A stretch of DNA of 64,000 nt from Hymenobacter sedentarius (GTDB lineage: Bacteria; Bacteroidota; Bacteroidia; Cytophagales; Hymenobacteraceae), in assembly GCF_001507645.1 (NCBI RefSeq), contig NZ_CP013909.1, positions 62,001 to 126,000 on the forward strand, read 5' to 3'. Under the pieces are notes generated by a model. That model saw only the letters and a program-made list of their open reading frames with translations. It made no database searches and was not told where the DNA came from. How positions within the stretch are numbered: the stretch's first letter is position 1; every line of letters starts with the position of its first letter. This document shows positions 54,300-64,000 of this stretch, piece by piece. Position numbers and translations under genes: made by a program.

Positions 54300-55448
54300 C
54301 TACCATTCCGCCACGCTCCCGTCGGCGTTGCGCCAGATGGGGTTGTGCCAATTGTGTCCGATGGCGACGCGGCTCAGGAGGTACTCTTCGTCTATTTCGA
54401 TGCCCAAGCCGGGGCCTTCCGGGATTTTGCAAAAGCCGTTTTCGTAGTCGAACACCGTCTTATCAACGAGGTAGTCGAGCAGGTCATTTTCCTTGTTGTA
54501 GTGAATGCCCAGGCTTTGTTCTTGGATGAAGGCATTGTGGCAACTAGCATCTACCTGCAGGCAGGCGGCCAGCGCAATGGGGCCCAGCGGGCAGTGCGGC
54601 GCCGCGGCCACGTCGAAGGCCTCGGCCATGGAAATAATTTTCTTGCACTCGGTGATGCCGCCAGCGTGCGACAGGTCGGGCTGGATGATGTCGACGTAGC
54701 CGTCAATCAGCAGCTGCTTGAAATCCCAGCGCGAAAACATCCGCTCGCCGGTGGCGATGGGAATGGACGTGTGCCGGGCAATCTCGCGCAGGGCCTCGTT
54801 GTTCTGCGGCAGCACCGGCTCCTCGATGAACATGGGCCGGTACGGCTCCAGCTCCTTGGCCAGCACCTTGGCCATGGGTTTGTGCACCCGCCCGTGGAAA
54901 TCGATGCCAATGCCCAGGCCTGGCCCACCAGCTTCGCGCACGGCCGCCACGCGGGCCAGCACCTGGTCAATCTTGACATAGGAATCTACGTAGGCCATTT
55001 CATCGGTAGCATTCATCTTAATGGCGTTGAAGCCCTTGGCCACCATTTCGGTCGCGGCCTGCCCCACGTGCTCGGGCCGGTCGCCGCCTATCCAGGAGTA
55101 CACGCGCATCAGGTCGCGCACGCGGCCGCCCAGCAGCTGGTGAATCGGCGCGTTGTGGTACTTGCCCTTGATGTCCCACAGGGCCTGGTCGATGCCGGCA
55201 ATGGCCGACATTAGAATGGGGCCGCCGCGGTAGAAGCCGCCGCGGTACATCACCTGCCAATGGTCTTCGATGTTGAGCGGGTCTTTGCCCACTAGGTTTT
55301 CCATGAGCTCATTCACCGCCGTGGCCACGGTGGCCGCCTTGCCCTCAATTACGGGCTCGCCCCATCCCACCAGCCCCGAGTCGGTTTCTATCTTCAGAAA
55401 CAGCCAGCGGGGCGGCACCTGATACAAGGTAAAGCGGGCAATTTTCAT
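54300..55448 (-). CDS. dgoD: D-galactonate dehydratase
   Basis: Enolase-superfamily enzyme (mandelate racemase group), 382 residues, giving 2-keto-3-deoxygalactonate from galactonate. The N-terminal cap starts [20 protein letters not shown]; the barrel has [15 protein letters not shown] (Asp ligand and His), [10 protein letters not shown] and [12 protein letters not shown] (Glu ligands), and [20 protein letters not shown] (catalytic His). The length and the D-F-H-G-R-V-H motif match DgoD closely. It is second in the minus-strand run, with palindromic repeats on both sides. Confidence 0.95.
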   Translation of the reverse strand: MKIARFTLYQVPPRWLFLKIETDSGLVGWGEPVIEGKAATVATAVNELMENLVGKDPLNIEDHWQVMYRGGFYRGGPILMSAIAGIDQALWDIKGKYHNAPIHQLLGGRVRDLMRVYSWIGGDRPEHVGQAATEMVAKGFNAIKMNATDEMAYVDSYVKIDQVLARVAAVREAGGPGLGIGIDFHGRVHKPMAKVLAKELEPYRPMFIEEPVLPQNNEALREIARHTSIPIATGERMFSRWDFKQLLIDGYVDIIQPDLSHAGGITECKKIISMAEAFDVAAAPHCPLGPIALAACLQVDASCHNAFIQEQSLGIHYNKENDLLDYLVDKTVFDYENGFCKIPEGPGLGIEIDEEYLLSRVAIGHNWHNPIWRNADGSVAEW

Positions 55449-55480
55449 TGGGTTGGGCTAAAATGAGGGGCGAATCATAT

Positions 55481-55624
55481 TGTCATGCCGAGCGCAGCGA
55501 AGCACCTCGCTTGGGCTACTAATCCAATCGTCTGTCATGCTGACGAAGGAAGCATCCTATCAGGTTAGAACGAATCGTTGAGCCGTGATAAGATGCTTCG
55601 CCAGCTCAGCATGACAGACGATTG
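55481..55624. repeat. Compound family 2 repeat between dgoA and dgoD
   Basis: A lone half-element (TGTCATGCCGAGCGCAGCGA, from 55481) is followed by a complete palindrome at 55525-55624 whose ends CAATCGTCTGTCATGCTGA and TCAGCATGACAGACGATTG are exact complements. It looks like one element inserted into or next to a remnant of another. Confidence 0.85.
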
Positions 55625-55632
55625 AGTTACGG

Positions 55633-56259
55633 TTACGCCACGGCCTGCACGAAACGCCGCGCTTTGGCCGTGAGTTGCTGCAGATACTTGGCGCTAACCG
55701 GCTGGCTAGTATCTACCAGCGAGCTGCCCAGCCCGAAGGCGACGGCCCCGGCATCCTGAAAATCCTTGATGTTGTCCAGCGAGACGCCGCCCGTGGGCAT
55801 GAGCGGGATAAACGGCACCGGCCCGGCCAGGTCTTTGAAGTATTTGGCCCCCACCGAGGCGGGAAATACCTTGATGATGTCGCCGCCGTGCTCGTAGGCC
55901 TTCAGGATTTCGGTGGTGGTGAAGGCGCCCGGAATGCTTACGGCGCCGTAGCGCTTGGTCATGCGGATGGTTTTCTTGCTTAGGGTGGGCGAGATGATGA
56001 AGCGGGCGCCGGCCAGCAGGGCGCCCCGGGCCGTTTCGGGGTCGAGCACGGTGCCCGCGCCTATCAGCATGCGGCCGTCCATGGCCTCGGCCAGCTCTTC
56101 AATCGAGGCCAGCGCCCCGGGCGAGTTCAGCGTGATTTCCATTGTCCGGACGCCGCCTTCGTGCAGGGCCTCGGCTATTTTCAGCAGGTCCGGGGGGTTG
56201 GCGCCGCGGATAATGGCGACGAGCTTGTGTTCAAGGATATGCGAGAGGGGCATCGTCAT
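55633..56259 (-). CDS. dgoA: 2-dehydro-3-deoxy-6-phosphogalactonate aldolase (KDPG/KDPGal aldolase family)
   Basis: Class I aldolase of 208 residues cleaving the 6-phospho keto-acid to pyruvate and glyceraldehyde 3-phosphate. Landmarks are KLVAIIRGANPP, Glu41 in TMEITLNSPGA, GAGTVLDPETA, the Schiff-base Lys130 in DIIKVFPASVG, and the phosphate loop LMPTGGVSLDNI. KDPG and KDPGal aldolases cannot be told apart by sequence, and the dgoK/dgoD context favours galactonate. A second ATG at 56253 gives a 206-residue protein. It is the first gene of the minus-strand operon, divergent from the phosphoglycerate mutase gene 107 nt away. Confidence 0.92.
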   Translation of the reverse strand: MTMPLSHILEHKLVAIIRGANPPDLLKIAEALHEGGVRTMEITLNSPGALASIEELAEAMDGRMLIGAGTVLDPETARGALLAGARFIISPTLSKKTIRMTKRYGAVSIPGAFTTTEILKAYEHGGDIIKVFPASVGAKYFKDLAGPVPFIPLMPTGGVSLDNIKDFQDAGAVAFGLGSSLVDTSQPVSAKYLQQLTAKARRFVQAVA

Positions 56260-56366
56260 GGCTAGCCGGGAAGGGAGCGTGATACACTGCTGCCTTCCGA
56301 CAACGTAGAACCGTAGAGACGGGTTAGGCCGAGGCTCACCCTACCTCACAGCGCTTTCCTCATCCC

Positions 56367-56972
56367 ATGGCTCTCCTTGTTCTCGTCCGGCACGGCGAAT
56401 CGACGGCGAATCTGGCAAACGTATTCACGGGCTGGCTCGACGTGCCCCTGAGTTCCACCGGCGAGGCCGAAGCCTACGCCGTAGCCGACAAGCTGAAAGA
56501 TTTCCACTTCGACGTGGCCTACACCTCGACCCTTATCCGGGCCAAGCGCACGCTCGACATCATTGTGGAGCGGGCCGGGTGGGCCGACCTGCCGGTGCAC
56601 CACGTCGACGCCCTCAAGGAGCGGATGTACGGCAACCTGCAGGGCCTCAACAAGGCCGAAGTAGCCATCAAATACGGGCAGGCGCAGGTAGACGAATGGC
56701 GCCGCAGCTACGACGTGGCCCCGCCCAACGGCGAAAGCCTGAAGCAGACCCGGGCCCGGGCCGTCGAATTTTTCGAGGCCGAAATCGCACCGCAGCTCCG
56801 CGCCGATAAGAACGTGCTGATTGTCTCGCACGGCAACACCCTGCGCGGGCTGCGCATGTACCTCGAGCACCTGAGCGAAACCCAGGTAGTAGGGCTGGAA
56901 ATCGTGACCGGCGGCGTCCACGTGTACCGCTTCGATGCCCACCTCGCCATTGTGGAGATGTACGACCTCTAA
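56367..56972 (+). CDS. Phosphoglycerate mutase-family histidine phosphatase
   Basis: 201 residues of the 2,3-bisphosphoglycerate-dependent mutase fold. The phosphohistidine is in LVRHGESTANLANVFTGWLDVPLS, the second His in VSHGNTLRGL, and ERMYGNLQGLNKAE matches the GpmA-specific loop, so a glycolytic mutase is likely. It opens the plus-strand run beside the galactose genes; glyceraldehyde 3-phosphate made by DgoA would pass through this step, which fits the context. Confidence 0.9.
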   Translation: MALLVLVRHGESTANLANVFTGWLDVPLSSTGEAEAYAVADKLKDFHFDVAYTSTLIRAKRTLDIIVERAGWADLPVHHVDALKERMYGNLQGLNKAEVAIKYGQAQVDEWRRSYDVAPPNGESLKQTRARAVEFFEAEIAPQLRADKNVLIVSHGNTLRGLRMYLEHLSETQVVGLEIVTGGVHVYRFDAHLAIVEMYDL

Positions 56973-57072
56973 GCCGGGCGGTACGCAACACAGAAGCGGC
57001 GAATGGAGTACCCCTGCAGGTGCGGGCCGCAGCGGCTGGCACTTCCTCCGGCTACTTCTCCACCCTGCGCTT

Positions 57073-58386
57073 ATGGGCCCTCAATTTCTGTTTGCCACCG
57101 GCATCGAAAACAGCAACCCCACCATCCAAAACGGCAAAGTGCGCGTGGATGAGCTGGAAAAATGCGGCCACTACAAGTTCTGGCAGAAGGACTTCGACCT
57201 GGTTCAGGACCTGGGCATTCGGTTTTTGCGCTACGGGCCGCCCATTCACACCGCGTTTGTGGGGCCGGGCAAATACGACTGGTCGTTTGCCGACGTCACG
57301 TTTCAGGACTTGCTGCGCCGCAACATCTCGCCCATTGTCGATTTGTGCCACTTTGGGGTGCCCGACTGGATAGGCAACTTCCAGAATCCGGACTTTCCGG
57401 AGCTGTTTGGGCAGTACGCCAAGGCCTTCGCCACGCGGTTTCCGTGGGTGCAGCTGTACACGCCGGTGAACGAGATGTACATCTGCGCGCAGTTTTCGGC
57501 CCGCTACGGCTGGTGGAACGAGCAGCTCAGCAGCGACAGGGCTTTCGTGACGGCGCTCAAGCACATTGTGAAGGCCAACGTGCTGGCCATGCGCTCCATC
57601 CTGGAGGTGCGGCCCGACGCCATTTTTATTCAGAGCGAGTCGTCGGAGTACTTCCATGCCGAAAACCCGGCCGCCATCGGCCCGGCCGAAACCATGAATT
57701 CGAAGCGCTTTCTGTCGCTGGATTTGAACTACGGCCGGCGCGTGAACTCGGACATGTACGAGTACCTCACCGACAACGGAATGACCAAGGACGAGTACCA
57801 CTTCTTCCTGCACAACAACCTGAAACACCATTGCATCATGGGCAACGACTACTACTACACCAACGAGCACCGGGTGTCGCCCGATGGCAGCACCCGCGCC
57901 TCGGGCGAGATATTTGGCTACCACGTCATTACCCGGCAGTACCACGACCGCTACCGCCTGCCCGTAATGCACACCGAAACCAACCTCAACCAGGGCCCCA
58001 AGGGCGACGAATCGGTGAACTGGCTGTGGAAGGAATGGGCCAACGTGCTGCGCGTGCGCAACGACGGCGTGCCCGTCATCGGCTTCACCTGGTACTCCCT
58101 CACCGACCAGGTGGACTGGGATACCGCTTTGCGCGAAAGCAACGGCCACGTAAACCCCGTGGGGCTGTACGACCTGGACCGCAACGTGCGGCCCGTGGGC
58201 ATGGCCTACAAGCAGCTCATCGCCGGCTGGGACCAGGTGCTGCCCACCCACAGCGTGTGCCTGCAGGTGCCCATCGTGATGCCCAAAGACAGCCAGAGCG
58301 CCTGGGCCAGCAAGCAAAAAGCCGAAGTAAAAGCATCCAGCGCCGATAAAACCACGGCCGAGGCCAACGCTACCGTCGAATCCTAA
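57073..58386 (+). CDS. GH1-like glycoside hydrolase
   Basis: 437 residues from ATG 57073, which starts MGPQFLFATGIENSNPTI. A TIM-barrel glycosidase of clan A: FLRYGPPIHTAF, VDLCHFGVPDWIGNFQNPDF, the acid/base Glu134 in YTPVNEMYI, and the probable nucleophile Glu302 in MHTETNL, with FTWYSLTDQVDW near the C-terminus. The nucleophile context is T-E-T-N rather than the usual T-E-N-G, so it is a divergent GH1-like enzyme. No signal peptide is seen. The last about 30 residues are a Lys/Ala/Ser-rich tail. Context suggests galactoside cleavage (inference). Confidence 0.82.
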   Translation: MGPQFLFATGIENSNPTIQNGKVRVDELEKCGHYKFWQKDFDLVQDLGIRFLRYGPPIHTAFVGPGKYDWSFADVTFQDLLRRNISPIVDLCHFGVPDWIGNFQNPDFPELFGQYAKAFATRFPWVQLYTPVNEMYICAQFSARYGWWNEQLSSDRAFVTALKHIVKANVLAMRSILEVRPDAIFIQSESSEYFHAENPAAIGPAETMNSKRFLSLDLNYGRRVNSDMYEYLTDNGMTKDEYHFFLHNNLKHHCIMGNDYYYTNEHRVSPDGSTRASGEIFGYHVITRQYHDRYRLPVMHTETNLNQGPKGDESVNWLWKEWANVLRVRNDGVPVIGFTWYSLTDQVDWDTALRESNGHVNPVGLYDLDRNVRPVGMAYKQLIAGWDQVLPTHSVCLQVPIVMPKDSQSAWASKQKAEVKASSADKTTAEANATVES

Positions 58387-58410
58387 CCCCCCGCCTCCCT
58401 TCCCCATCAC

Positions 58411-59148
58411 ATGAGATTTCAGGATAAAGCCGCCATCGTAACCGGCGGCGCCAGCGGCATTGGGCTGGCTGTGGCCAAGCGCCTGGCCTCCGAAGGCGCC
58501 CGCATCGTACTCGCCGATTACAACCAGGCCAACCTCGACGCCGCCGTGCCCGACGTGCAGGCCGCTGGCGCCCCCGAGGTGTGGGCCAGCCTCTGCAACG
58601 TGGCCATCGAAGCGCAGGTAGAAGCCACCGTAGCCGGCACGCTGGAGCGCTTCGGCCGCCTCGACGCCGTGGTGAACAACGCGGGCCTGATGCAGTTCAA
58701 AGCCCTCGAGGAGCTGACCGGCGACGACTGGCTGCGCATCCTGAACGTGGATTTGCTCGGGGCCTTTTACTTCACCAAGCAGGCCTTTTTGCACATGAAG
58801 CCCGGCGGTGCCATCGTGAACGTGGCCAGCATTCACGCCATCGAAACCAGCCCGCTGGTGGCTCCCTACGCGGCGGCCAAAGCCGCCATGCTCTCGCTCA
58901 CCCGCTCCTCGTCGCTGGAAGGCAAGGCCAAAGGCATCCGCACCAACGTCATCCTGCCCGGCGCCATCGACACGCCCATGCTCTGGGAAAATCCCAACAT
59001 TAAAAGCGGCGTCGAAGTCGTGAATAAAGCCGACGTGGGCCGCCCCGAAGACGTAGCCGCCATCATTGCCTACCTGGCTTCCGATGATGCCCAATTCGTG
59101 CAGGGCGCCGAAATCCGCGTGGACGGCGGCCGGCTGGCCCGGCTGTAA
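58411..59148 (+). CDS. SDR-family oxidoreductase (candidate galactose 1-dehydrogenase)
   Basis: Short-chain dehydrogenase of 245 residues. NAD(P) loop TGGASGIG (11-18), NNAG (89-92), Ser140, Tyr153 and Lys157 (YAAAK), and the C-terminal DGG. It starts 24 nt after the GH1-like gene. The De Ley-Doudoroff route needs a galactose dehydrogenase, and this is the only candidate in the cluster, but SDR specificity cannot be read from sequence. Confidence 0.88.
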   Translation: MRFQDKAAIVTGGASGIGLAVAKRLASEGARIVLADYNQANLDAAVPDVQAAGAPEVWASLCNVAIEAQVEATVAGTLERFGRLDAVVNNAGLMQFKALEELTGDDWLRILNVDLLGAFYFTKQAFLHMKPGGAIVNVASIHAIETSPLVAPYAAAKAAMLSLTRSSSLEGKAKGIRTNVILPGAIDTPMLWENPNIKSGVEVVNKADVGRPEDVAAIIAYLASDDAQFVQGAEIRVDGGRLARL

Positions 59149-59217
59149 TTGATGAAGTAGCGCCGCCAGCGCGCTTGCTTGGTACAGCGCCCTATAATCT
59201 TGTAGTGAGGCAAACGA

Positions 59218-59254
59218 CAAAGGGCCAGTCAATGATGAATTGGCTGGCCCTTTG
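59218..59254. terminator. Bidirectional terminator between SDR and peptidase genes
   Basis: CAAAGGGCCAGTC and the partly complementary GGCTGGCCCTTTG form a stem with A- and T-containing flanks, between convergent genes. Confidence 0.65.
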
Positions 59255-59279
59255 AGCATTATAGCCTGTGCGGTGTGGC

Positions 59280-60497
59280 TTATTTCCGGCTTTTCTTTGG
59301 TGCGGGCATCGTGCTAGTAGTGGCCGGCGACACAAGTTGACCGTTGCGTACCACTACCTTGCCGTCGATATCCACCGTGGCATTGGCAATAGGATAACTG
59401 TAGCCGCCCGTCGCTTTGTTCTGGCCACCATACAGCGAATTGTTGCCCGAGCTCACGTACACCATACCAGCCGCAGTGTTTGGGTGGTATGCCTTCGCAT
59501 CGTCCTGTTTCATCACCGGGTTCAGCCCAATAGAAAAGCGGCCTACCTGGAGCGCCGAAGGCCCATACGCAGTCATCTGCTCTTTGAAAGCGTCGGCGCC
59601 AACGTCGGCGCGTACGTTTTCAACCTGGCCATTTTTCAAGTCTGCTTTAAAGCCTTTTAATGGCTTACCATCGGAAATAGCATCGTTGGCGAATTCCAGC
59701 CGGCCCGTGCCCGAGGTTTCCTGGCAAGTACCGTAGATAAGGCCGCCAGGTAGGCGCACCGAGCGATTATAAATAAGCTTCTCCTTCTGGTCGGCAGTCG
59801 ATAATGCCCCGTCGTCAGCAAATACCGGCCGGCCGGCAAGGTCCATGGTCAAATCGGTGCCCGATGGCGAGGTAATGTGGATTTTTTTGCCCGTGTCCAG
59901 GAGTTTCTTTAGCTGCTCGGCCTGCCCGGCAATGGCCGTGTAATCGGCCCCAATGCCGCCCCACATCATTTGCTCGTAGGCGGGATAGTCGAGTTGCTGC
60001 GCCGCGGCGTAGCTCTTGCTCGGGTAGCTCACAAACACGCCCCGCAGCTTGCTGGCATCGAGTTGCTGAGTAAAGCCAGAAGCGGCAGCTACTTGGCCGA
60101 ATTTAGCCCGCCGGGCTGCACTCAAGTCTGCCATCACCGCACGGCTGTCTTCGAGAGTGGGCAAGGAAATCAGCACGTCCGCCAACAGAGCCATATTGTT
60201 GGCTTTGCTAGCTTGAATGGCCGATTCGGGCGTTTCCATGTTGATGGCCCGAGCCACTTTGTCGGTGGTGAGCCACATACTGGGTTGCCCGCCGGCGCGG
60301 GCCACTTCCACAGCTACGGCTTCCATGAGCGGCAGCGTGTGCTGGCCGCCCGTAATCACAACGGCGTCTCCCGGCTTCACGCCGGCCGAGGTATTCACAA
60401 TTTGTTTGGCCACCTGCTCGTAGTTCTGGCCGAAAGCCGAACCGGCTAATAAGAGCAGACCTGAAACACAGGCCACTGGTAAACATTTTTTCAACAT
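59280..60497 (-). CDS. Secreted M29-like aminopeptidase
   Basis: 405 residues from ATG 60497, with signal peptide MLKKCLPVACVSGLLLLAGS (the frame upstream to 60569 is not signal-like). It then resembles the thermophilic aminopeptidase (M29) family: GVKPGDAVVITGGQHTLPLMEAVAVEV, a central DLTMDLAGRPVFADDGALS and RLPGGLIYGTCQE, and SIGLNPVMKQ near the end. Some M29 metal ligands are not obvious, so activity is uncertain. The C-terminus is Pro/Lys-rich. Confidence 0.75.
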   Translation of the reverse strand: MLKKCLPVACVSGLLLLAGSAFGQNYEQVAKQIVNTSAGVKPGDAVVITGGQHTLPLMEAVAVEVARAGGQPSMWLTTDKVARAINMETPESAIQASKANNMALLADVLISLPTLEDSRAVMADLSAARRAKFGQVAAASGFTQQLDASKLRGVFVSYPSKSYAAAQQLDYPAYEQMMWGGIGADYTAIAGQAEQLKKLLDTGKKIHITSPSGTDLTMDLAGRPVFADDGALSTADQKEKLIYNRSVRLPGGLIYGTCQETSGTGRLEFANDAISDGKPLKGFKADLKNGQVENVRADVGADAFKEQMTAYGPSALQVGRFSIGLNPVMKQDDAKAYHPNTAAGMVYVSSGNNSLYGGQNKATGGYSYPIANATVDIDGKVVVRNGQLVSPATTSTMPAPKKSRK

Positions 60498-60902
60498 TGG
60501 AACAAGGATTAAATGAGTGAAAAGTATATCAACGCTCCGAGGCTGCTTACCTATGAAAACGCCAATCAATGGGCTAAGCTATATTTATTTTATAATTAAT
60601 CAATATTTATTTGTATAAATAGTAAAAACAAACAAGTTTAAGTAGCGGTCTACCAGTTCAACTGCTTGTGCGGACTTCGCGCAGCACTTTTCGCCGGGCA
60701 CGAATAATAGGCTGTATCAGGAATGTAACAACCTGCTGCCTTGTCCACTTCCACACGTCAAACCGGTGTGTAGTCGCAGATTACTCGCGGGCATGCTAGA
60801 AGCGGCGAACACGAAACCATGCCTCCAACAGAGCTGTACAAAAATTCGGCATGGGCGTTGCAATAGGCCAATTGCAAGCATATTTCGCTTCGCTCTTTCC
60901 TC
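60498..60902. other. Divergent gap between M29-like peptidase and DUF4197 genes
   Basis: 405 nt. The stretch 60580-60645 is strongly AT-rich (mostly A/T runs), which could be an upstream promoter element for either gene. No exact -7 box was found. Confidence 0.4.
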
Positions 60903-61667
60903 ATGAAAATCCGCTCCTTCGCCGCCCTGATGCTCTTATCAGGCCTCTCGTTCAGTGCCTCGGCCCAGTTCCGTTTCCCCAGCCTCAAAGACCTCAAGCT
61001 GCCCACCGGCATTAAAACGCCGACCAGTAGCAGCACGGGCAGCACCGCCATTGGCGGGCTATCGAATACCGAAGCCGCCAGCGGCCTCAAGGAGGCCCTG
61101 TTGCAAGGCATCGGCAAGGGTGCCGACCAAGCTTCGCAGACGGATGGCTTCTACCTCAATCGCCTCATTCGCATTCCGTTTCCGCCCGATGCCCAGCGCG
61201 TGGCCAACACCCTGCGCACCATTGGGCTGGGCAGCCAGGTCGATAAGTTTGAGCTGTCGCTGAACCGGGGAGCCGAAGACGCGGCCCGCAGCGCCAAGCC
61301 CATTTTCATCAGCGCCATCAAAAGCCTGACCTTTTCCGACGTCTGGAACATCCTGACGGGCCAGAAGGACGCCGCTACCCAGTACCTAAAACGGACCACC
61401 TCCAGCCAGCTCACCGCCGCCTTCACGCCCATCATGCAGCAGAGCCTGGACAAAGTGGGCGCCACCCGCTACTACACAGACCTGGCCACCCGCTTCAACC
61501 AGATTCCGCTGGTGACGCCCGTGCAGCCCGACCTGAACCAGTACGCTACCGGCAAAGCCGTCGACGGCCTGTTCACGCTCATTGCCCAGGAAGAGGCCAA
61601 CATCCGCGAGAACCCCGTGGCCCGCACCACCGAGCTGCTGCGCCGGGTATTTGGCCGCAACGGCTAA
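60903..61667 (+). CDS. DUF4197 domain exported protein
   Basis: 254 residues with a signal peptide (KIRSFAALMLLSGLSFSASA). After a Ser/Thr linker the DUF4197 domain begins near 57: EAASGLKEALLQGIGKGADQ, IRIPFPPDAQRVANTLRTIG, SIKSLTFSDVWNIL-like segment, TDLATRFNQIPLV. Family function is unknown. The MaoC gene follows after 51 nt. Confidence 0.85.
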   Translation: MKIRSFAALMLLSGLSFSASAQFRFPSLKDLKLPTGIKTPTSSSTGSTAIGGLSNTEAASGLKEALLQGIGKGADQASQTDGFYLNRLIRIPFPPDAQRVANTLRTIGLGSQVDKFELSLNRGAEDAARSAKPIFISAIKSLTFSDVWNILTGQKDAATQYLKRTTSSQLTAAFTPIMQQSLDKVGATRYYTDLATRFNQIPLVTPVQPDLNQYATGKAVDGLFTLIAQEEANIRENPVARTTELLRRVFGRNG

Positions 61668-61679
61668 GCTGAAGCGGCG

Positions 61680-61687
61680 TATGTTTG
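61680..61687 (+). promoter_or_regulatory. -7 box before the MaoC gene
   Basis: TATGTTTG fits TAnnTTTG and lies 31 nt before the ATG at 61719; no -33 TTG at the right distance. Confidence 0.5.
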
Positions 61688-61718
61688 CGGCCCTTCATCC
61701 GCAATCCAACCGCCACTT

Positions 61719-62186
61719 ATGAGCAAACTTACCATTCGCAGCCTCGCCGAACTCGAAGCCTGCGTGGGCCAGGAAATGGGCGTTTCCGAGCTCCACACCA
61801 TCACCCAGGAGCAAATCAACCAGTTTGCGGCCGCCACGCTCGACTTTCAATGGATTCACGTGGATGCCGAGCGGGCCCAGGTCGAGTCGCCTTTCAAGGC
61901 TACCATTGCCCACGGCTACCTCACGGTATCACTGCTGCCCTACCTCTGGCAGCAAATCGTGGCCATTGAGAACCTGAAAATGCAGGTCAACTACGAAATC
62001 GAAAACCTGCGCTTCAACCAGGCCGTGACGGTGAACAGCCAGGTGCGCCTGCGTGCCAGCCTGCTGTCGGTGGTCAACCTGCGCGGCATTGCTAAGACGC
62101 GGGTGGGCGTGACGCTGGAAATTGAGGGCTCTAAAAAGCCCGCTTACACCGGCGTTGTTACGTTTTTATACCATTTTCAGGAATAA
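61719..62186 (+). CDS. MaoC-family (hotdog) dehydratase
   Basis: 155 residues. The R-hydratase motif with catalytic Asp and His is visible in FAAATLDFQWIHVDAERAQ, followed by SPFKATIAHGYLTVSLLPYL, MQVNYEIENLRFNQAV and a C-terminal strand. It probably hydrates or dehydrates an acyl-CoA. It has its own -7 box and a terminator at 62226. Confidence 0.92.
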   Translation: MSKLTIRSLAELEACVGQEMGVSELHTITQEQINQFAAATLDFQWIHVDAERAQVESPFKATIAHGYLTVSLLPYLWQQIVAIENLKMQVNYEIENLRFNQAVTVNSQVRLRASLLSVVNLRGIAKTRVGVTLEIEGSKKPAYTGVVTFLYHFQE

Positions 62187-62225
62187 TAGGCTTATCGAAA
62201 GAACATAATCGATAAATAATTGACC

Positions 62226-62263
62226 AAAAGGACCGTGTGGCGCTGGCTGCACGGTCCTTTTTG
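62226..62263 (+). terminator. Terminator after the MaoC gene
   Basis: AAAAGGACCGTG pairs with CACGGTCCTTTT around a GC-rich loop and is followed by T-rich sequence, 40 nt after the stop. Confidence 0.8.
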
Positions 62264-62303
62264 CATACATTCGGCTCTCATTTTCATCTTTTTCTGCTTA
62301 CTT

Positions 62304-64000
<1,697 letters not shown>

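Overview
The window looks like a chromosomal segment of a high-GC member of the Bacteroidota, most like Hymenobacter or a close relative. The evidence is: promoters of the Bacteroidota type (a TAnnTTTG -7 box, in the best case with TTG 19 nt upstream), two secreted proteases ending in type IX secretion (T9SS) sorting domains, an 81-residue ATP synthase epsilon subunit encoded as a separate atpD-atpC pair, and GC-rich codon use throughout. The genus is an inference from style and content, not from a search.

Layout. 1-4.4 kb: the 5' part of ispE, then a sugar transferase, acetyltransferase and aminotransferase trio resembling PglC-PglD-PglE, and a convergent MFS transporter. 4.5-17.9 kb: mostly housekeeping genes (a trans-sulfuration PLP enzyme, atpC-atpD, tRNA-Gln, prs, a GNAT enzyme, rplY, pth, metG, an AT-hook/H1-like protein, a small lipoprotein, msrB, typA/bipA). 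18-27 kb: two unrecognised proteins, a GH2 beta-galactosidase, a SpoU methyltransferase, a CHASE3 histidine kinase with a stand-alone receiver, a Gly/Tyr-rich secreted protein, an endonuclease III homologue and a DUF167 protein. 27-34.7 kb, all on the minus strand: an RBBP9-like hydrolase, a glycosyltransferase/NodB-deacetylase fusion, a threonine synthase-like enzyme, a LysR regulator, an M28 peptidase and a YcbB-type L,D-transpeptidase. 35.0-35.8 kb: an IS5-family element. 35.9-51.7 kb: a thioester alpha-2-macroglobulin lipoprotein, a beta-propeller protein, two tandem 909-residue T9SS subtilases on the opposite strand, and PBP1C. 51.8-59.1 kb: a low-GC membrane protein, then what looks like a complete De Ley-Doudoroff galactose cluster (lactonase, DgoK, DgoD, DgoA on the minus strand; phosphoglycerate mutase, a GH1-like glycosidase and an SDR on the plus strand). 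59.3-64 kb: an M29-type peptidase, a DUF4197 protein, a MaoC dehydratase and the start of an S9 peptidase that runs off the window.

The least expected content is a set of dispersed palindromic elements. Family 1 is AT-rich, built from TTAATGAAGAAT and GAATGAG motifs. It lies between genes, forms the last residues of one protein, and sits in frame inside two enzymes (the glycosyltransferase fusion and PBP1C) as recognisable N-E-E-L ... N-S-S-F-L peptides. Family 2 has GTCATGCTGAGC ends. It separates atpD from atpC, separates dgoA from dgoD, and supplies the only in-frame ATG of the LysR gene. Family 3 is a GTAGAGACGCGACACTT palindrome. Other points worth following are an AT-rich patch of about 300 bp replacing one domain of the alpha-2-macroglobulin gene, the separation of the usual alpha-2-macroglobulin/PBP1C pair by duplicated proteases, and several -7 boxes so close to start codons that the mRNAs should be leaderless.
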